A model generated the notes under the pieces. It made no database searches. It saw only the letters and a list, made by a program, of their open reading frames with translations, and was not told the origin of the DNA. Source: Variovorax paradoxus (GTDB taxonomy: Bacteria; Pseudomonadota; Gammaproteobacteria; Burkholderiales; Burkholderiaceae_C). Taken from it: a stretch of DNA of 64,000 bases. The DNA is taken from contig NZ_JAUSRN010000004.1 of the NCBI RefSeq assembly GCF_030811855.1, positions 62,001 through 126,000 on the forward strand. Reading direction: 5' to 3'. This document shows positions 8,314 to 17,495 of this stretch, piece after piece. Position numbers and translations under genes: made by a program. How positions within the stretch are numbered: the stretch's first letter is position 1; every line of letters starts with the position of its first letter.

Positions 8314-10044
8314 CTACGACTCGTCGCGCAGCCAGGTGACTGCGCCCGAATGGGTCACGGCGCCCTGGTGGGCCGGGCGCACGGTGAGGGCATATTTTTC
8401 CAGCAAGCCGCGGTGCGGGGCCCCCGCGTTTACCTGACGTTCGGACAGCCGGCGCGCGATGTCTTCCGCCGCCAGTTCCACCGAAATGCTGCGCGCCTCG
8501 GCCCGCGCGTCGATGGCCACGATGTCGCCATCGCGCAGTGCCGCGATCGGTCCGCCGTCGGCTGCTTCGGGCCCCGCATAGCCGATGCACAGGCCACGTG
8601 TGGCGCCAGAAAAACGCCCGTCGGTCAGGAGCGCCACCTTGTCGCCCATGCCTTGGCCGTAGAGCAGGGCAGTGATGCCCAGCATCTCGCGCATGCCGGG
8701 GCTTCCTCTCGGGCCTTCGTTGCGGATCACGATGACGTCGCCTGCTTCGTAGCGGCGGTTCTGCACGGCGGCCTGGGCTTCTTCCTCGGACTCGAAGACG
8801 CGCGCCGGGCCGCGGTGCATCAGCGTCTGGAGGCCCGCGGTCTTGAGCAGCGCGCCGTCGGGGCAGAGGTTGCCCTTGAGCACCGCGAGGCCGCCGTCGC
8901 GCGTGATCGGGTTGCCGGCAGCGCGCACCACGCGCCCATCGGGCGCGGCGGCATCGGCCAGCTCTTCGGCCATGGTGCGGCCGGTGAAGGTGAGTGCGTC
9001 GCCGTGCAGGAAGCCCTGATCCATCAGCGTGCGAAGAATGACGCCCGCGCCGCCGATGTAAAACACGTCGCGCGCCAGGTACTGCCCGCCCGGCCGCAAG
9101 TCGGCGATGAGCGGCGTCCGCGCGAAGATCTCGGCCACGTCATCGAGGTGGAACTTGATGCCCGCCTCGTGCGCGATGGCCGGCAGGTGCAGCGCCGCAT
9201 TGGTGGAGCCGCCCGTGGCCGACACCACGGCGCAGGCGTTTTCGAGCGCCTTGCGCGTGACGATGTCGCGCGGCAACGGACTGTCGCCCATCACCGCCTT
9301 CATCAGGTTCTTCGCGGCGCGGCGCATCAGCGGCGCTCGCTCACTGAACACCGCCGGCACCATGCTCGAGCCGATGGGCGCGAGGCCCAGCGCCTCGGAC
9401 AACATGCCCATGGTGTTGGCCGTGAACTGGCCTGCGCAGGCGCCGGCAGTGGGCAAGCAGGCACGACTCATCGCGTCGAGTTCACCGTGCGTGGCGGTGC
9501 CGGCCAGCACCTTGCCGATGGTCTCGTAGGTGTCGACCACGTTGAGGTCACGGCCATCGGGGCCAGGCATCTGCCCGGGCAGTGCCGAGCCGCCATGGAC
9601 GAACACGCTCGGCACATTGCATCGCACCATGCCCATCATCAAACCCGGCAGGTTCTTGTCGCAGGCGCCGATGGCAAAGATACCGTCCCACTGATGGCCG
9701 CGCGTCGAGGCCTCGACGCTGTCGGCAATCAGCTCGCGCGAGATCAGCGAGAAGCGCATGCCCGAATGCGCCATGGTGAGCCCGTCGCTCACCGACACCA
9801 CCGGGCATTCGTGCGGCGTGCCGCCGCCCGCATAGATGCCGGTCTTGGCGTGCTGCGCCTGCTCGCGCAGGTTGAGGTTGCAGGGGCTCATCTCGCCGCC
9901 CGTGTGGAACACGCCAATGTGCGGCCGCTCGATGTCCTCGTCGTCCTGGCCCAGCGCGTGCAGAAAGCTGCGCGTGGTCGCGCGGATCGTGCCTTCGCGG
10001 ATGGTGGCGGAGCGAAAGCGCTTGGGTTCGGTCGGAGAAGTCAT
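8314..10044 (-). CDS. IlvD/Edd-family dehydratase
   Basis: 576 residues. Iron-sulfur ligand cysteines of the IlvD/Edd family appear in order: EMSPCNLN (about residue 55), IGACDKN and [16 protein letters not shown]. The family dehydrates dihydroxy-acids or sugar acids. Its position, downstream of hpaI and upstream of a bug gene in a catabolic operon, suggests a dehydratase recruited for catabolism, either of sugar acids or a paralogue, rather than branched-chain amino-acid synthesis. I cannot tell the substrate. It starts 23 bp after hpaI ends. Confidence 0.85.
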   Translation of the reverse strand: MTSPTEPKRFRSATIREGTIRATTRSFLHALGQDDEDIERPHIGVFHTGGEMSPCNLNLREQAQHAKTGIYAGGGTPHECPVVSVSDGLTMAHSGMRFSLISRELIADSVEASTRGHQWDGIFAIGACDKNLPGLMMGMVRCNVPSVFVHGGSALPGQMPGPDGRDLNVVDTYETIGKVLAGTATHGELDAMSRACLPTAGACAGQFTANTMGMLSEALGLAPIGSSMVPAVFSERAPLMRRAAKNLMKAVMGDSPLPRDIVTRKALENACAVVSATGGSTNAALHLPAIAHEAGIKFHLDDVAEIFARTPLIADLRPGGQYLARDVFYIGGAGVILRTLMDQGFLHGDALTFTGRTMAEELADAAAPDGRVVRAAGNPITRDGGLAVLKGNLCPDGALLKTAGLQTLMHRGPARVFESEEEAQAAVQNRRYEAGDVIVIRNEGPRGSPGMREMLGITALLYGQGMGDKVALLTDGRFSGATRGLCIGYAGPEAADGGPIAALRDGDIVAIDARAEARSISVELAAEDIARRLSERQVNAGAPHRGLLEKYALTVRPAHQGAVTHSGAVTWLRDES

Positions 10045-10066
10045 GGCGCAGGCAAACGAACTGTTT

Positions 10067-10888
10067 TCAATAGCCGTTGGGCGTCACTGCGCTTGCGGCG
10101 GTCTTGTATTTGGACGCCAGCTGCTTCGCCGCCGCCGTGAGCAGGGTGGTGTCGACGCCCACCGCCACGAACTGCGCGCCCGCGGCGAGCCACTTGCGCG
10201 CCTGCTCCTCGGTGGTCGAGAGAATGCCCGGCGCCTTGCCGGCCTTGCGGATGCGCGCAATGGCGTCGGCGATCACCGCCTGCACCTCGGGGTGGTTCGG
10301 CTGGCCCACGAAGCCCATCGACGCCGACAGGTCGGCCGGACCGATGAACACGCCGTCCACACCCGGCGTGGCCGCGATGGCGTCGAGGTTCTTCATCGCT
10401 TCGACGGTCTCGGCCTGCACCAGCAGGCAGGTCTGGGCGTTGGCTTCGTGCAGGTAGCCGGGATAGGCCTGCCAGCGCGAGGCGCGCGCGAGGGCGCTGC
10501 CCATGCCGCGGATGCCTTCGGGCGGATAGCGCATGCCCTGGACCATGCGCGCCGCCTGTTCGGCGGTATCGACCATCGGCACCAGGATGGTCTGCGCACC
10601 GATGTCCAGGTACTGCTTGAGCAGCGTGGTGTCGCCCACCGGAACCCGCACCACGGGGTGCGAGCGCTCCGATTCGGGCTGTGCCGACCACGCGCTCGAG
10701 ATGCCCTGCAACTGCGCGAGCACCGAGCGCACGTCGTTGGGCGCGTGCTCGCCGTCGAGCAGCAGCCAGTCGTAGCCAGTGCCCGCAAGAATCTCGGCCA
10801 CATAGCCGTCGGCCAGTCCGACCCAGAGGCCGATCTTCTGCTCGCCGGCCCGCATGGCCTGCTTGAAGGTGTTGAGAGGTGTGTGCAT
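10067..10888 (-). CDS. hpaI: 4-hydroxy-2-oxoheptane-1,7-dioate aldolase (HpcH/HpaI family)
   Basis: 273 residues. It catalyses the last step of homoprotocatechuate meta-cleavage: retro-aldol cleavage of 4-hydroxy-2-oxoheptanedioate to pyruvate and succinic semialdehyde. The motif [11 protein letters not shown] carries the general-base histidine region, and the divalent-metal motifs ([25 protein letters not shown]) are in place. The ATG at 10888 ([12 protein letters not shown]) matches the family. It lies directly downstream of hpaH, matching pathway order. No succinic semialdehyde dehydrogenase gene is in this window. Confidence 0.93.
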   Translation of the reverse strand: MHTPLNTFKQAMRAGEQKIGLWVGLADGYVAEILAGTGYDWLLLDGEHAPNDVRSVLAQLQGISSAWSAQPESERSHPVVRVPVGDTTLLKQYLDIGAQTILVPMVDTAEQAARMVQGMRYPPEGIRGMGSALARASRWQAYPGYLHEANAQTCLLVQAETVEAMKNLDAIAATPGVDGVFIGPADLSASMGFVGQPNHPEVQAVIADAIARIRKAGKAPGILSTTEEQARKWLAAGAQFVAVGVDTTLLTAAAKQLASKYKTAASAVTPNGY

Positions 10889-10898
10889 GGAGCGTCTT

Positions 10899-11702
10899 TC
10901 AGACAAAGCGGAAGGCGATGCTGCCTAGGGGACCGTAGTCGGCGTGGAAGGTGTCGCCGGGCACGGCGGTGGTGGGCCGGGTGAACGACCCGCCGAGCAC
11001 CACCTCGCCGGCTTCGAGGTGTTCGTCCCACGGCGCGAGCTTGTTCGCGAGCCAGGCCACGCCGGTGGCGGGGTGGTTGAGCACGGCCGCGGCCACGCCC
11101 GACTCCTCGATCACGCCGTTCTTGTAGAGCAGCGCGCTCACCCAGCGCAGGTCGACCGCGTCGGGCTTCACCGGACGGCCACCCATCACGATGCCGGCGT
11201 TGGCCGCGTTGTCGGCGATGGTGTCGAACACCTTGCGCGGCGCCTTGGTGTGGCGGTCGAACTGTTCGATGCGTGCATCGATGATCTCGATGGCGGGAAC
11301 CACGTAGTCGGTGGCTGCCAACACGTCGAAGATCGTGACGTTCGGGCCCTGCAGCTTCTTGCCGAGGATGAAGGCCAGCTCCACCTCGATGCGCGGCGCG
11401 ATGAAGCGCTTGAACGGAATGTCGCTGCCTTGCTCGAAGAACATGTCGTCGAGCAGGGTGCCGTAGTCGGGCTCGGTGATCTGGCTGGACAACTGCATGG
11501 CCCGTGAGGTGAGCCCGATCTTGTGGCCCTTCACGGTGCGGCCCTCGGCGATCTTGGCCTTGACCCATTCGCGCGAGATGGCATAGCCGTCTTCCACCGT
11601 CATCTCGGGAAAGCGCTTGGAAAAGTGCTCGACCTGCACGCGCGATTTTTCGCTTTCGTGCAGCTCGGCCGCGAGCCTGGCAATGGTTTCGGCGGTGAGC
11701 AT
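10899..11702 (-). CDS. hpaH: 2-oxo-hept-3-ene-1,7-dioate (OHED) hydratase
   Basis: 267 residues, closely resembling enterobacterial HpaH through most of its length: [73 protein letters not shown]. It is a Mg-dependent hydratase of the FAH/MhpD fold that adds water to 2-oxohept-3-enedioate, feeding HpaI. It lies 7 bp downstream of hpaF and 10 bp upstream of hpaI. Confidence 0.95.
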   Translation of the reverse strand: MLTAETIARLAAELHESEKSRVQVEHFSKRFPEMTVEDGYAISREWVKAKIAEGRTVKGHKIGLTSRAMQLSSQITEPDYGTLLDDMFFEQGSDIPFKRFIAPRIEVELAFILGKKLQGPNVTIFDVLAATDYVVPAIEIIDARIEQFDRHTKAPRKVFDTIADNAANAGIVMGGRPVKPDAVDLRWVSALLYKNGVIEESGVAAAVLNHPATGVAWLANKLAPWDEHLEAGEVVLGGSFTRPTTAVPGDTFHADYGPLGSIAFRFV

Positions 11703-11709
11703 GGTTTCT

Positions 11710-12120
11710 TTACTGCTGCTTGTTGAAGAGGGGGTGCAGGTTGCTGTGCTTGCCGTCGTACACCTGGCCGGGGCTTTCGTCGATCTGCAGAGTGATGCCG
11801 ATGTGGCGCTTGCTGAAGATGGGCTCGAAATGTGCGCGCACATCCGCCAGCAGTTCGTCGCCGGCATTCTTCTTCACGGCTTCGGAGCGCCCCGCGGCCA
11901 TGCGGATGTTGAGGTACACGAAGGCGTAGTCGGCTTTGCCGTCGGCCACCGCATAGTGCGCAGCCGGGTAAGCCAGCACGCGTGTGCCGCCGACGGGAAA
12001 CACCGGCTGCCCGGCTTCGTCGCGCTGCCTCAGCATGGTGTCGGCCAACGTGTGGCAAAGCGCCGTCATGTCGGTCTCGGCTTCGATGTTGGGCGTGTAG
12101 AGGATCACGAGGTGCGGCAT
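11710..12120 (-). CDS. hpaF: 5-carboxymethyl-2-hydroxymuconate delta-isomerase
   Basis: 136 residues, the size of CHMI/HpaF, a tautomerase-superfamily enzyme that isomerises 5-carboxymethyl-2-hydroxymuconate. The N-terminus [13 protein letters not shown] provides the Pro2 that acts as base in this superfamily, and the [16 protein letters not shown] region fits the family. It lies between the LigB-like dioxygenase and hpaH with short spacing, in keeping with its pathway step. Confidence 0.92.
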   Translation of the reverse strand: MPHLVILYTPNIEAETDMTALCHTLADTMLRQRDEAGQPVFPVGGTRVLAYPAAHYAVADGKADYAFVYLNIRMAAGRSEAVKKNAGDELLADVRAHFEPIFSKRHIGITLQIDESPGQVYDGKHSNLHPLFNKQQ

Positions 12121-12133
12121 GTGGGTGTTCCGT

Positions 12134-12961
12134 TCATTCGATCGACATCGTCGCGGCAGTGCATGTCACCGCGAAGATCGGGATGGCCTTCATGTGCAGG
12201 ATCTCGCCCTTGCCGCGCGCGGCCGCGGCCACGCTCAGGAAGGTGCGGATCTCGAAGCCGCCCTGGCCGGCTTCGCGGTAGGTGGCTTCGTCGTTGTAGT
12301 CGTCCTGCGAGAGCAGCGCTTCGCGGTCGTTGGCGCACCAGCGGCGCATGAACTCGGCGTCCCACTCGGCATTGACCTTGCCCGAATCGGGCGTGGCCGG
12401 CCAATGCGAGATGCCGCCGGTACCCACCAGCGCAATGCGCTCGGGCGCCTTGTCGCAGGCGCGGCGCAATGCCTCGCCAAAGGCCCAGGCGCGATGCAGC
12501 GGCGTGAGCGGCGGACCCTGGCAGTTGATGTTCACGGGGATGACTTTGGTGTCGAAGTTCGGCGTCAGGAAGTGGAGTGGCACCATGATGCCGTGGTCGA
12601 ATTTCCATTCTTCCGCGTAGGCCACGTCCACGGTCTGCATCACCTCGCGGATGAGGCGCTGCGAAAGCGCGGCGTCGCCGGGCACCTTCGTCTTCTCGAT
12701 GCCCAGCCACTTCGGGTCCTCGATCGGGCCCTCGTAGCTGTCGGCCATGCCCATTGCATACGCCGGCATGTTGTTCATGAAGAAGTTCGCGAAGTGTTCG
12801 GCCGCGACCACGATCACCGCATCGGGCTTCGTCGCGCGCATCGCTTCGCCGAAGCGATGGAACTGCGCGTGAAATTCGTCCTTCACCGCCGGGTCGGCCA
12901 GGTGGGCGCGTCCGGTGATGCCGGGGGCGTGGCTGCACACGCCTGCAAAAACCAAGCTCAT
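12134..12961 (-). CDS. LigB-type class III extradiol ring-cleavage dioxygenase, catalytic subunit
   Basis: 275 residues from the ATG at 12961. It shows LigB-superfamily features: CSHAPGIT near the N-terminus (metal-ligand His), AEHFANFF (second His), WKFDHGIMVPL (catalytic His/Asp region) and GTGGISHWP. These motifs look closer to LigB/MhpB-like enzymes than to classic HpaD, which I do not find. By position between hpaE and hpaF it should open homoprotocatechuate. It overlaps the LigA-like gene by 4 bp, so the two probably form an alpha/beta enzyme. Gallate- or protocatechuate-type specificity cannot be excluded. Confidence 0.85.
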   Translation of the reverse strand: MSLVFAGVCSHAPGITGRAHLADPAVKDEFHAQFHRFGEAMRATKPDAVIVVAAEHFANFFMNNMPAYAMGMADSYEGPIEDPKWLGIEKTKVPGDAALSQRLIREVMQTVDVAYAEEWKFDHGIMVPLHFLTPNFDTKVIPVNINCQGPPLTPLHRAWAFGEALRRACDKAPERIALVGTGGISHWPATPDSGKVNAEWDAEFMRRWCANDREALLSQDDYNDEATYREAGQGGFEIRTFLSVAAAARGKGEILHMKAIPIFAVTCTAATMSIE

Positions 12962-13293
12962 ACGCCTGCCACCTTTTCGTCTGTGCCCGTTGTCATGGCA
13001 TAAATTCCTGCACGCACCGGACCGTATTTGCGCACGCCTTCGCGCATCGCTTCGAGGTAGTCGGCCCATGCAATGCCGAGCAGTGGTGCGAAGTGCATGA
13101 GCAGTTGTCCGTTGCAGCCCAGTACGTAGAGCTTGCCGATGTCGCCCTGGTCGATGGCTTCGCGCTCTTCGTCGTTGAGGTCATAGGTAGCCAGCAACTC
13201 GACACGTGTGTCGCCGCCTTCCGCATAGCGGCGTTGCACGTCGGTATCGCGGTTGAGCGCGAACAGAAATTTCTGCATGGCGTACAGGCTCAT
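12958..13293 (-). CDS. LigA-type small subunit of an extradiol dioxygenase
   Basis: 111 residues, mainly helical, with the LigA-family pattern: L..YDLNDEEREAIDQGDIGKLY, then GCNGQLLMHFA and GIAWADYL. In protocatechuate 4,5-dioxygenase the LigA alpha subunit packs over the active site of LigB. The 4-bp overlap (ATGA) with the catalytic-subunit gene supports a fixed 1:1 complex. The ATG at 13293 directly follows the inverted-repeat gap that separates it from hpaE. Confidence 0.85.
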   Translation of the reverse strand: MSLYAMQKFLFALNRDTDVQRRYAEGGDTRVELLATYDLNDEEREAIDQGDIGKLYVLGCNGQLLMHFAPLLGIAWADYLEAMREGVRKYGPVRAGIYAMTTGTDEKVAGV

Positions 13294-13324
13294 TGCTGGT
13301 GCCTTGTATCTTCTTTCGGGGCGC

Positions 13325-13549
13325 GTGCACAGGCCACCGGGTACTCCCCTCCGCGAATGTCCCCCGGCCTGCGGCCTCCTCCTTTATTTCGCTGCGGGGA
13401 GCACCCGGCGCCCTGTGCACACTGGACGCTGCGGTTGTTCCGCTCGATCAACCACCGCTCTGAACAACGCTCCCGTCGATGGGGTGCCTTGCGCAGCGAA
13501 ATAAAGGGGGAGGCCGCAGGCCGGAGGACATTCGCGGAGCAAGGTACCC
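13325..13549. repeat. Compound long inverted repeat between hpaE and the LigAB-like genes
   Basis: Two overlapping inverted repeats fill most of the 288-bp gap. The outer one has arms of about 56 bp (13339-13396 and 13494-13549) that differ at only a handful of positions; both contain TCCGCGAATGTCC, CCGGCCTGCGGCC and TTTATTTCGCTGCG. The inner one pairs GTGCACAGG...CCGGGT (13325-13342) with ACCCGG...CCTGTGCAC (13403-13420). No reading frame of note lies inside. It could be a MITE-like or REP-like element; in RNA it would form a large hairpin inside the hpa operon. Confidence 0.8.
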
Positions 13550-13581
13550 CGTCGGCGAGATCGCACCCAAGGCTATACATC

Positions 13582-15042
13582 TCACAGGCCCCAATGCGGA
13601 ATATGGTGCGAACCCATTGAAACCGCAACGTTCTTTGGTTCACAAAACACTTCGTAGCTCCAGGTGCCGCCCTCGCGCCCCGTCCCCGAGGCCTTGGTGC
13701 CGCCGAAGGGCTGGCGCAGGTCTCGCACGTTCTGGCTGTTGACGAAGCACATGCCGGCCTCCACCGCAGCCGCCACGCGGTGGGCACGGCCGATGTTCTC
13801 GGTCCACACATAGCTCGAGAGACCGTACTCGATGTCGTTGGCAAGGCGGATCGCATCTGCCTCGTCCTTGAACGGAATCAGGCAGGCGACTGGACCGAAG
13901 ATTTCTTCTTGCGCAATCCGCATGCGGTTGTCGACATCGGCGAATACGGTCGGCAGCACGTAGTTGCCGCGCTTCACGCGGTCAGGCAGTTCGGCCGTGC
14001 CGAGCCCGCCGCACAGCAGCGTCGCGCCTTCCTTCGGACCGAGCTCGATATAGCTGCGCACCTTGGCCAGGTGCCCCTGCGAAATCATCGGCCCGACGAT
14101 GGTCTTCTCGTCGAGCGGGTCGCCCACCACGATGCGCTTGGCGCGCTCGGCGAACTTCGCGGCAAAGTCGGCATAGATCGACTGTTGCACCAGGATGCGC
14201 GAGCCGGCCGTGCAGCGCTCGCCGTTGTTGCTGAAGATCATGAATACCGCTGCATCGAGCGCGCGGTCCAGGTCGGCGTCGTCGAAGATCACGAACGGGC
14301 TCTTGCCGCCCAGTTCCATGCTGAACTTTTTCAGGCCCGCGCTCTTCACGATGCGGTTGCCCGTGGCGGTGGAGCCGGTGAAAGAGATCGCGCGCACGTC
14401 GGGGTGGGCTACCAGCGGCTCGCCGGCCTCCTTGCCGTAGCCGTGCACCAGGTTCAGCACACCGGGCGGAATGCCCGCTTCGAGCGCCAGCTCGCCCAGG
14501 CGCGCCGCCGTAAGTGGCGAGAGTTCGCTCATCTTCAGCACCGCGGTGTTGCCGAAGGCGAGGCACGGCGCGACCTTCCAGGTGGCCGTCATGAAGGGCA
14601 CGTTCCACGGGCTGATGAGCGCGCACACGCCTACCGGATGGAACAGCGTGTAGTTCAGGTGCGTGGGCGTGGGGTAGGTGTGGCCGTCCACCCGCGTGCA
14701 CATCTCGGCGAAGTAATAGAAGTTGTCGGCCGCGCGCGGAATCAGCTGCTTGCCGGTCTGCGCGATCACCTGGCCGCAGTCGTTTGTCTCGGTCTGCGCG
14801 ATCTCGGGCACGTGCTTGGCGATCAGGTCGCCGAGCTTGCGGACCAGCTTGGCGCGTTCGGTCGCGGGCAGGCCGGCCCACTTCGGAAACGCCTCCTTGG
14901 CGGCGGCCACGGCCGCGTTCACTTCGGCTTCGCCGCCCGAGGCCACTTCGGCCAGCACCTCCTGCGTAGCGGGGTTGACGGTCTCGAAGTAGTCGGTGCC
15001 GGCAACGCTCTTGCCGCCGATGAGGTGATGAATCTGTTGCAT
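13582..15042 (-). CDS. hpaE: 5-carboxymethyl-2-hydroxymuconate semialdehyde dehydrogenase
   Basis: 486 residues, NAD-dependent aldehyde dehydrogenase superfamily. Visible motifs are ISPWNVPF (cofactor binding), FTGSTATG, MELGGKSP (general-base Glu) and NNGERCTAGSR (catalytic Cys). The C-terminal MGSHHIPHWGL is a hallmark of HpaE. It oxidises the ring-cleavage semialdehyde to the tricarboxylate that the isomerase uses. An RBS (AGGGAC) sits upstream of the ATG. It follows the bug gene by 16 bp and precedes the inverted-repeat gap. Confidence 0.96.
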   Translation of the reverse strand: MQQIHHLIGGKSVAGTDYFETVNPATQEVLAEVASGGEAEVNAAVAAAKEAFPKWAGLPATERAKLVRKLGDLIAKHVPEIAQTETNDCGQVIAQTGKQLIPRAADNFYYFAEMCTRVDGHTYPTPTHLNYTLFHPVGVCALISPWNVPFMTATWKVAPCLAFGNTAVLKMSELSPLTAARLGELALEAGIPPGVLNLVHGYGKEAGEPLVAHPDVRAISFTGSTATGNRIVKSAGLKKFSMELGGKSPFVIFDDADLDRALDAAVFMIFSNNGERCTAGSRILVQQSIYADFAAKFAERAKRIVVGDPLDEKTIVGPMISQGHLAKVRSYIELGPKEGATLLCGGLGTAELPDRVKRGNYVLPTVFADVDNRMRIAQEEIFGPVACLIPFKDEADAIRLANDIEYGLSSYVWTENIGRAHRVAAAVEAGMCFVNSQNVRDLRQPFGGTKASGTGREGGTWSYEVFCEPKNVAVSMGSHHIPHWGL

Positions 15043-15058
15043 GGGGTCCCTGTAAGGG

Positions 15059-16042
15059 TCAGTCGAGTTTGATGTCGCGCGCCTTGATCAAGGCATGCCA
15101 CTTCTTGCGCTCCGCATCGACGAAGCGCGCCATTTCGGCGCCGTCGGCGGGGCGTGCCTCCCAGCCCGCGTCGTAGAGCTTCTGCCGCACGCCGGCATCG
15201 GCCATGGTCTTCTGCAAGTCGGCGCCGAGCCGGGCCTGCACATCCTTCGGCGTGGCGGCCGGCACCACGAGGCCTTGCCAGGTGTAGGCCTCGACGCCCG
15301 CGTAGCCCAGCTCCTTGGCGGTCGGCACGTTGGGAAGCTGCGGAATGCGTTCGGCGCCCATGGTCATGAGCGGCACCACCTTGCCGGCCTTCACTGCGCT
15401 CACGCCGCTGGGCAGGTCGAGCATCATCAGCGGCACCTGTCCGCCCATCAGGTCTTGCAGCGCGGGCGCGCCACCCTTGTAGGGCACGTGCAGCATCGAA
15501 ACACCGGCTTCGCGCTGGAACAATTCGAGCGCCAGGTGATGCGGGCTGCCAGTGCCCGGCGTGGCGATGCTGTACTTGCCCGGCGATGCCTTCAGCGCGG
15601 CGATCAGTGCCTTGGCGTCGGCCAGGCCAGCGTTGGGAGCGGCCGTGATGACGAGCGTCGAGCGGCCCATCATGCCCACGGTTGCGAAGTCTTTCTCCGC
15701 GTCGTAGGGCAGTTTCTTGTAGAGCGCGGGGTTGTACACCAACACGCCGTTGTCGGCCGAGAACACCGTGTACCCGTCGCCGGGCGAGCGCGCCACGTTC
15801 TCCGACGCGATGATGGCGCCCGCGCCGGGGCGGTTGTCCACCAGCACCGGCTGGCCCAGCTGCTGCGAGAGTTGCGCGCCCGCGGTGCGCGCGAGAAAGT
15901 CGGTGCCGCCGCCCGCGGGATAACCGACCACCCAGCGCACGGGCTTGGCGGGGAAGGCCTGCGCCTGTGCATGGGGTGCGAAGGTGGCGGTGGCGAAGGC
16001 CACCAGGGCCGCCGCGAGCGCTAGCTTGTTCCTGGTCGTCAT
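15059..16042 (-). CDS. Bug-family (TctC-like) periplasmic solute-binding protein in the hpa operon
   Basis: 327 residues with a Sec signal peptide (LALAAALVAFATATFAPHAQA). The mature region has Bug landmarks: VVGYPAGGGTDF, VDNRPGAGAIIA, KYSIATPGTGSPHH. No TctA/TctB membrane genes are nearby, so it is another orphan binding protein. Its location between hpaG2 and hpaE suggests that it binds 4-hydroxyphenylacetate, homoprotocatechuate or a similar aromatic acid (inference). The reading frame is open far upstream, but the signal peptide fixes the start at 16042. Confidence 0.9.
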   Translation of the reverse strand: MTTRNKLALAAALVAFATATFAPHAQAQAFPAKPVRWVVGYPAGGGTDFLARTAGAQLSQQLGQPVLVDNRPGAGAIIASENVARSPGDGYTVFSADNGVLVYNPALYKKLPYDAEKDFATVGMMGRSTLVITAAPNAGLADAKALIAALKASPGKYSIATPGTGSPHHLALELFQREAGVSMLHVPYKGGAPALQDLMGGQVPLMMLDLPSGVSAVKAGKVVPLMTMGAERIPQLPNVPTAKELGYAGVEAYTWQGLVVPAATPKDVQARLGADLQKTMADAGVRQKLYDAGWEARPADGAEMARFVDAERKKWHALIKARDIKLD

Positions 16043-16086
16043 GGGGTTTGTCTCTTTTGTCGTTGGTATGGGGAAGCAGCGCGGCG

Positions 16087-16857
16087 CTAGCTGCCTTCGA
16101 TGGTGTTGACCAGCGCGCCGATGCGCTCGATCTCGGTCACCACCACGTCGCCGGGCCGGCAATCGACCACGCCGTCGGGCGTGCCCGTAAGAATCAGATC
16201 GCCGGGCGACAGCGTCATGAAGCGACTGAAATATTCGATGAGAAAGGGCGCGTCGAAGATCATGTCGCGCGTGCTTCCCTGCTGCGTGACGGTGCCGTTC
16301 ACCGTGGTCTTGAGCGCAAGCGCCATTGGGTCGGGCACATCGGCCGCGTCGACGAACCACGGTCCGAGCGGCGTGCAGGTGTCGCGGTTCTTCACGCGCA
16401 GATTGGGGCGATACCAGTTCTCCAGGTAGTCGCGAATGGCGTAGTCGTTGGCCACGGTGTAGCCGCCGATGAAGTCGTACGCGTCGTCCCGCTTCACGTG
16501 GCGCGCCGTCTTGCCGATGACGATGGCGAGCTCGCATTCGTAGTGCATGAACTGCACGCCGGCCGGGCGGTGCGTGCGCTGGCGGTGGCCGGTCAGCGTG
16601 CTCTGGCCCTTGACGAACACCAGCGGTTCCTCGGGCGCCTTGAACTCCAGTTCCTTGGCGTGGTCGGCGTAGTTGAGGCCGAGCGCAAGGATGGTGCGGG
16701 GCCGCGCCGTAGGCGCAAGCGGCGGCAGCCAGGTGAGCTGATCCTGCGGCACCACGCGGCCGTCTTCCAGGCGCACGGCGGCATCTTGCTCGCCATTGAA
16801 TTCGTGCGCGGTGCCGGTGTGTTCGCGGCCTTCGAATATGACGCGTGCGTGCTTCAT
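16087..16857 (-). CDS. hpaG2: HpaG C-terminal-half homologue (FAH-fold decarboxylase/isomerase subunit)
   Basis: 256 residues that correspond to the C-terminal half of enterobacterial HpaG: LGLNYADHAKELEFK, FMHYECELAIVIGKTARHV, GYTVANDYAIRDYLEN, FMTLSPGDLILTGTPDGV. The FAH-fold enzyme carries out decarboxylation or isomerisation of the carboxymethyl-hydroxymuconate intermediate. In enterobacteria both halves are fused; here they are two genes overlapping by ATGA at 16854-16857. It is therefore a natural split form, not a frameshift. Confidence 0.92.
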   Translation of the reverse strand: MKHARVIFEGREHTGTAHEFNGEQDAAVRLEDGRVVPQDQLTWLPPLAPTARPRTILALGLNYADHAKELEFKAPEEPLVFVKGQSTLTGHRQRTHRPAGVQFMHYECELAIVIGKTARHVKRDDAYDFIGGYTVANDYAIRDYLENWYRPNLRVKNRDTCTPLGPWFVDAADVPDPMALALKTTVNGTVTQQGSTRDMIFDAPFLIEYFSRFMTLSPGDLILTGTPDGVVDCRPGDVVVTEIERIGALVNTIEGS

Positions 16858-17495
16858 GCGGCCACCTCCTGCACCAGCGCGTTGGCCAGGGTCTCGAACC
16901 CCGGCGCGGAAATCTCGATGCGATCGCCCGCGCGGGCCAGCGGTCGGCCGGCGTCGCAGCCCAGCATCAGCACGTCGCCGTGCGCGAGCGTCATGAAGTC
17001 GCCGACGTCGGCCAGCAGCTGCTGCGCCGGACGTACGAGCTGCGAAAAATCGATCGACTGCTTGAGCGTGCCATTGATGCGCACCTCGACGCGAAAGCCC
17101 GCGGGGTCGGCCACCTCCTGCGCGTCGCGCAGGACCGGACCAATGCCGAGGAACCCGTCCACGCATTTGAACTTCACCGGAGGGCGGAAGAAGCTCGCAT
17201 GCGGAATCGAGAGATCGTTCATTAGCACGAAGCCTTCCACGTCGCCCTCGGCGCCGATCACCATGCCGATGCTGGCGCCGATCTCCACTTCAGGCACGGA
17301 TGAAGGCACCGCAATGGCGCTGCCGTGCGGGCTCCAGGTGTTGGCGGTCTTCACATAGAGCACCGGTGCTTTCGGCGGCGCCTTGTAGGGCGGTTGCACC
17401 ATCTGCGGCGCGAGCGCGTCGAACTCGGCGCGGAAGTTCAGCAGCGTGCCGTACACGGTGCCTGTCGGAAGGTAGTGCGGGGCGCTGCTGCTCAT
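16854..17495 (-). CDS. hpaG1: HpaG N-terminal-half homologue (FAH-fold decarboxylase/isomerase subunit)
   Basis: 213 residues matching the N-terminal half of fused HpaG: PPYKAPPKAPV, the VEIGASIGMVIG segment, LMNDLSIPHASFFRPPVKFKC and DGFLGIGPV. It acts with HpaG2 in the decarboxylation/isomerisation step. It overlaps hpaR by 4 bp upstream and hpaG2 by 4 bp downstream, so the three are translationally coupled. Confidence 0.9.
   Translation of the reverse strand: MSSSAPHYLPTGTVYGTLLNFRAEFDALAPQMVQPPYKAPPKAPVLYVKTANTWSPHGSAIAVPSSVPEVEIGASIGMVIGAEGDVEGFVLMNDLSIPHASFFRPPVKFKCVDGFLGIGPVLRDAQEVADPAGFRVEVRINGTLKQSIDFSQLVRPAQQLLADVGDFMTLAHGDVLMLGCDAGRPLARAGDRIEISAPGFETLANALVQEVAA

Noticed and set aside
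16854..17495. hpaG as a single gene broken by a frameshift
   Set aside because: The two halves overlap by ATGA, each has its own start and a complete FAH-fold domain, so they are two natural genes rather than a broken fusion.
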